Positions 19,669 through 24,085 of a stretch of DNA of 24,085 nt are shown here, piece after piece (positions within the stretch are counted from its first letter, which is position 1; every line of letters begins with the position of its first letter). The stretch covers positions 1 through 24,085 of the forward strand of contig JADHZB010000207.1 of assembly GCA_015657535.1 (NCBI GenBank). The letters run 5' to 3'. The stretch is from Nephromyces sp. MM_2019. Taxonomy: Eukaryota; Apicomplexa; Aconoidasida; Nephromycida. A model generated the notes under the pieces. That model saw only the letters and a program-made list of their open reading frames with translations, was not told where the DNA came from and did not search any database. The position numbers and the translations under genes are program-made.

Positions 19669-19873
19669 GAATAATTCAATTCATCCTATTAATGGGCACT
19701 CTTTGTCAGGGAATTACGATTTACCTGTTTTAAATAGCTCGTCGAATGAGCAGCTAAAAAATCACGTTGTTCATGAGGATAATTTTAAAGCTCGAAAACC
19801 GATGTGCCAGCAGTACTTTCCTAAAACTCAGACAAAATGCAGCATGTTAACATTTTTTCACAAAATGCAATAA
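19667..19873 (+). CDS. Small ORF with PCNA-box-like C-terminus
   Basis: 68 codons from ATG to TAA, polar and Asn/Ser/His-rich (MNNSIHPINGHSLSGNYDLP), ending QQYFPKTQTKCSMLTFFHKM. The C-terminal KCSMLTFFHK resembles a PCNA-interacting (PIP) box (Q-x-x-I/L/M-x-x-F-F), with Lys in the Gln place and His after the aromatic pair, as seen in some replication proteins. The stop overlaps AATAAA, a possible poly(A) signal. It could be a free microprotein or a last exon. Confidence 0.36.
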   Translation: MNNSIHPINGHSLSGNYDLPVLNSSSNEQLKNHVVHEDNFKARKPMCQQYFPKTQTKCSMLTFFHKMQ

Positions 19874-21058
19874 AAGGTACCACGTGCCATTTCGTGGTTT
19901 TTCACCCTTGTTACCATTGTGTGTACTGCTTTATAGCGTTGCAATAAAAGTATACTACTACTCAACATTCATCGCTGGCATGCATGATAAAGTAAACTCT
20001 AATTTTTTATTTATCAGCTGATCACCATCATATGCAATTTTGAAATCACCCAATTTTCACCACAACATAACATGGTAAAATGTTTCTGCAATTTCGCTAG
20101 AAAAACCTCAAAAAGCATATTACGTAATCATAGTTCCAAAGAGCACAGGTTGGTGACCCAGTAAGACGTTACATACAAAATGCTGCTATTAATGCAAAAA
20201 GTCCAGGAAAATAGATTGGGATTCTGCGCGGGAAAACACCTATTTCTATTTCCCTTGCTTAGTAAAAAATCACTATGATGCGTCAAATTTCTATGTAGAT
20301 GTACCATAGCAGGCAGTTCAGAATAACTATTTTAATTTGTAGTCCATCTGCCGCAAGTTTTTCCCCCGGTACGGCATGGGGCTGCAACTGGTCTTTTGAT
20401 GCTTTCAAAGGCAATCCTTAATTATTTTACCTGATGTTTATATTAGCAGTACTATTTAGCAGTAACGGTGCTATGAAACCGCCAAACCCACTAGTAGGTG
20501 GGATTCTAGTGGGCTCAAGTACTGGGGATTGCAGGGATTATTATCGGCGAAGCTTTAAGCTCCCCATGTTTTTTTAAATGGACTTTTCCAATTTAAAGGA
20601 AAGTGCAGTTGCACTGTTATTGTGTGCAAACGTACAATGTCTACGACGCTGCGGCTTAGAGAGGTGGTTGCACATAAAGCCGTAGTCAGTTAAGTATATG
20701 ATATAAATAATTGTATACACATAGAATTAGAGATATTTATATACATTTCTATAGGAGCAGCATTCCTCCTGAAGGAAACTCAATTGAAAAATTATTTTAA
20801 GGATGTTTTGATAAAAAATAGAAATAAGCAAAAAATGCTTTATTTAATACTTGAGTTACCAAAGAATCTGAATTCATATATATAGACTGAGAGAGGGGTT
20901 CTATCTTGAGTTTCGTATTGGTTTGAAAATGCTTTGCGGAGCAAGCTAGAACGTCTAAGAATCTTGGACTATTAGGTGATTGCAATTGTTATTAAACCAT
21001 CGCGATAGCACCTCCTGATATGGTACATTTAAGTCAGGTTATACTACGCCAAGCACTA
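19874..21058. other. Sparse region with two small hairpins
   Basis: No convincing exon. Inverted repeats CCCACTAG/CTAGTGGG (20487-20494, 20506-20513) and an imperfect stem at 20645-20687 are the only structure seen. Confidence 0.4.
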
Positions 21059-21160
21059 AACTTAGCTTAGCATTCAACTTAGGTTAGCATTTAACTTAGC
21101 TTAGCATTTAACTTAGGTTAGCATTTAACTTAGCTTAGCATTTAACTTAGCTTAGCATTT
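21059..21160 (+). repeat. 17-bp tandem array, six copies, alternating variant
   Basis: Six exactly in-register copies of AACTTAGSTTAGCATTT. Position 8 reads C,G,C,G,C,C, so the array looks like a 34-bp dimer repeated. A degraded extension with CTTAGCTTATAC-like words follows to about 21,300. Confidence 0.92.
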
Positions 21161-21299
21161 TATTTGACTTATAATACTGCTAGCAAGCTTTTAACTTAGC
21201 TTATACGACTCCTTGCATTTAGCTCAGCGTATACTACTTCAATCATCCACCTAAGCTTATCATCTACCTCAGCTTACACCACTCCTAAAGTTTAGCTTT

Positions 21300-22590
21300 T
21301 CATATCTAGCAAGTTGCTTGTGTGCTAAACTTTGGGTAAGAAACATGCTCGTTTCCACGAGTTCATCATACTCCTTTACATGTGCAAAAACGTAAAATCG
21401 AATGATAACTACTAAAGGTATTCGCTTCATGTGCGCTATGCAAGAGGTACTTCACTGCTACCCCGCACTTGAAAGGTGGAATTTCTCTCCCGTTAATTCA
21501 TACTTTAAAAAAATTCCATTTGTCTTCATTCCTTCTTGATACATCCACTTTCATAGCCTAAAAAAAGTTTGGCGCACCTCTAATGGAGAAAAGCTCGCTA
21601 CCTCACTCTTCTTCATGTCAAATGAGGTAAATGCTGCATTGGAAGATGTAGTTCACCTTAACTACATAAGAGAAAAAAGACAGTCTCTCTGCTTCGCTTT
21701 CTGCGGAATTATTTACCTGACCTTTCTGGGTTTTTTAGAGGATAATTGGATCATGTATAGCACATGGCATTACCTTGCCATCATCGTGCAGTAGTACAGC
21801 CTCCTTCAGCACTTTAATGAAGCGGTTGATATATTGTAACTGAGCCTTTTTTCGTGTCTTTTGCTAGTATTTCTGGATTTTTAAGACGGTTTCTTTCCCG
21901 TCCTTTCACTGCCATGTTAAAAGTTCAATGAAAAGTCATTTTCTTGGTTTACCCGGCTTTTATATGCCACTCTTTGATGTTTATAGTAGAAAATGCTTGC
22001 TCTTTTGAGCATGTTTTGAAAAAATCCTCGTCTGTTTCAGAAAAACCTTTAGGAAAAGAACCTCCAGTATTTATTTCTCCTTAACAGCACATAAACATCA
22101 CGCTTGTTGGATCCTAATTTTTATGCTTTCTATTTTCGTTTAAGCGCTCGTGAAGACGAGAATATATTTGGCATGATATCATCACTTAATCGTTAAGATT
22201 TCCTATCACGATTTGCCTGCTATACTGTCAGGGAGATGTCATTATTTGTGTACATCGAATGAAGAAGCGACGCATATTTGCTCGCTAGAAAAAAGATTAA
22301 CGGATATCTTTCGATGCTGATGCATCCCATAGACTTAACAACGATAAAAAAGCTCTATAGATGGTTGATAATATGTCAAATGTGTATTTCCTAGCGCTGA
22401 AACCGTAGGGACCATGATCATTCTTTAGTTGTAGATATAGCTATTTATCGTCTCAATGCGTACTATGCTTTTATGCTATATGCAATTATATTGTGTTGAG
22501 ATCATCGCTGCAGTTTCAAATTTTGGATGCTTTTTTCCTTGAATTTTGGTTGAGGCCTGTTCTTATCTTTTTTGTGTTTACCATTTGATG
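21300..22590. other. No supported gene
   Basis: Ordinary AT-rich intergenic or intronic DNA with short frames only. Confidence 0.35.
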
Positions 22591-22733
22591 CACTGCTGTT
22601 TTTTTTCTGTTTCCCTTTCATTTTATGATGTTTTTTCTTCATTTTCTACCTTTTTCCTATGAATTCCCCCTGTTTTTCTCTTCATTTCCCCCACTTTTCC
22701 TTTTTCTCCTTTCATTTTTTCTTCTTTAGAGGG
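22590..22733 (+). other. Long polypyrimidine tract ending in an acceptor-like TTTAG
   Basis: About 140 bases that are overwhelmingly C/T on the plus strand, closing with TTCTTCTTTAG. It sits about 100 bases before the Rossmann-motif exon and may be the 3' end of an intron. Confidence 0.5.
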
Positions 22734-22832
22734 TATTTATGAAATTTCCTCGTTATGCTATCCATGAAGTGTAAAGAATGCATTACTTTTGGTGCAAATT
22801 CCTACGTAATTTTCTGCCGAGTTTGAACTCAG

Positions 22833-22900
22833 GAAGAATGTAATTGGATGCGAGGATTATGATGAACTGACAGGCGCTAACCTTCTGGTCGTTGGAGCTG
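22833..22900 (+). CDS. Short exon with Rossmann-like glycine motif, partial gene
   Basis: Between a CTCAG acceptor and a GTTAGT donor the frame reads KNVIGCEDYDELTGANLLVV followed by GAG. An alternative acceptor twelve bases upstream (TGCCGAG) keeps the same frame. The strand-then-glycine pattern LLVVGAG is the beginning of a nucleotide-binding Rossmann fold (flavoproteins, E1-like enzymes). The wording V-x-G-x-x-DY-x-x-L-x-GA-x-LLVV also resembles the segment before the VxxAG motif of lactate/malate dehydrogenases. The exon leaves in phase 1. The next exon is not identified in the window and the DNA downstream becomes TG-rich on the plus strand, so the gene probably continues to the right. 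Confidence 0.3.
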
Positions 22901-23236
22901 GTTAGTTTCTTTGGATTTTTTTTATATTTGTGGCTTGTTTAGCTTCTTTTGCCTCCATGGAAGTTGCAACCGGAGCTTTGGAAGCTATTGGATTGTTCTT
23001 CCGTTCCATATGGGTGTGTGGTTGAGCTGTAGTGTATTGTCTGACCAGCTTGCTAACCCTATTTTGAAGGGGTTTTGGGTGTTCTTAAGTGAATAACTGG
23101 ACTTGACTTGCTACGTGATTTTTGTAGGGCATGATATTCATCTTCCCTTGTGATTTGAATGTGTGTGAAGCCTCAAATATGTGATTATAGATGTTTCTCT
23201 TGCATTTTTTGTGATTATTCCAAGACCTTTCTTTAG

Positions 23237-23383
23237 CAGTCGTATTTTACTGCATTAGTGATGCACGTAAACTACCAGAAAGATTTGGCAGCTTATTTGC
23301 TTGGCACGATTTGTAATTTGCATGGACACAAATGTCTACTAATTAGCTTTCTCCCCACTCTCACCGATGTATATGCATCTTAA
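23237..23383 (+). CDS. Unrecognised exon-like stretch
   Basis: After a good acceptor (GACCTTTCTTTAG) 48 codons are open in phase 0 to TAA (SYFTALVMHVNYQKDLAAYL, LGTICNLHGHKC). In phase 1, the phase left by the exon at 22833-22900, a shorter frame is also open (CISDARKLPERFGSLFAWH). It may be the next exon of that gene, but no homology settles the frame. Confidence 0.2.
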   Translation, partial: QSYFTALVMHVNYQKDLAAYLLGTICNLHGHKCLLISFLPTLTDVYAS

Positions 23384-23856
23384 TAGCTACTCATCCCCGA
23401 TGTACGTATATCATAACAGCTGCTTTTATATAGCTTCGCTCCTTGATCTTGCCCATGGGCTGGACTACATTTGTGTGTGTTGGTTTCAAATTTGATGAAT
23501 GCCAGCGTGTTTTTCCTAGTGAATGATTGGATGAATATTCAATTTGATATTCTACGATTTGCTTTGATTTTCTTGTTTGATAGCCATACAAAGCGTAATG
23601 AAAGCTTTTAGTTTTCGAAAATTATCGCCCAAAGAGGCTTAAAGCATCATCAGCTCTATGTCTCACAGTTTGTTTTCGAAACTAAGTTGGCAAAAAGATT
23701 ACGCTTGTGCGGCTATTTAGTGGAATGAATTTTTGGCGCGTTTCGTAGTTTCTTCGCAGTTTACATACATCAAGCGTTTTCCGGGCTTCGCTTTGAGCCG
23801 TTTCTTTTGGAAAAGGAGTTGTGTTGTTTGCTCTTATTTGATATTTTGTGCCTTAT

Positions 23857-24085
23857 TGTTGATGTGTGGGTGTGCATTGGCATACGTGTATGAGTGCGTT
23901 GGTGGGTGGGCAGGTGTGCATTCGTATATCTGTGTGGGTGTGTGTGTGAGTGTGTGGGCGTTGCAGGTATGTGGGTCCGTGGATTTTTGGGTGTTGGTAT
24001 GTGCTTCTGTGGTTGTGTCGGTATGTGCATCTGTGATTGTGTGTGCAACTGTGGGTGCATGGTTGTTATGTGTGTGTTGGTATGT
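23857..24085 (+). repeat. TG-rich block at the right edge
   Basis: Impure (TG)n with GGTGGG and GCATCTG words. By the strand pattern seen elsewhere it suggests a plus-strand intron continuing beyond the window. Confidence 0.55.

Noticed and set aside
1..24085. CRISPR array, prokaryotic operons, insertion sequences
   Set aside because: The tandem arrays lack spacer structure, no ribosome binding sites or transposase frames are seen, and introns show that the DNA is eukaryotic.

Overview
The window is eukaryotic nuclear DNA from an intron-rich organism, probably a unicellular one. The evidence is consensus GT..AG introns, reading phases that stay consistent across many introns, one textbook TACTAAC branch point, no ribosome binding sites or operons, and a base composition dominated by TG/CA simple repeats. 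The species cannot be named from the sequence. A degenerate G-rich TT(T/C)AGGG-like tract at the left edge would fit a lineage with TTTAGGG-type telomeres (apicomplexans and relatives, or green algae and plants), but that is weak evidence.

The one confidently identified gene is on the minus strand and fills 7145 down to 1424: a ten-exon hydroxyethylthiazole kinase (ThiM/ThzK, thiamine salvage). All diagnostic blocks of the family are present in order and all exon phases agree. Long open frames here such as the poly-Thr-His ones are shadows of CA repeats in its introns. An Arg/Ser-rich leader suggests organelle import. On the plus strand to its left (531-931) is a possible three-exon microprotein with one membrane segment. 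To its right (7555-8786) is a weaker, divergently transcribed multi-exon candidate.

From 9 to 14 kb there are several short exon-like open stretches on both strands, none recognised. They include a compact two-exon 99-residue minus-strand candidate (13687-13241) and an interrupted frame just upstream of it. From 14145 to 17193 lies a plus-strand gene of unknown function: a first exon with ATG and a good donor, some internal exons, and a long last exon (15863-17193) that encodes a Ser/Pro-rich disordered region followed by a conserved-looking basic helical domain. From 17.2 kb to the end the DNA is sparse. It has a few short candidate ORFs, a 17-bp tandem array at 21.06 kb, a long polypyrimidine tract at 22.6 kb and a short exon with a Rossmann-like glycine motif at 22.83-22.90 kb, probably part of a gene that leaves the window to the right.

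A recurring pattern ties the window together. Introns are TG-rich on the sense strand, so the strand of each TG block predicts the direction of transcription. Two blocks inside the thiM introns run the other way and may mark nested genes or independent repeats.
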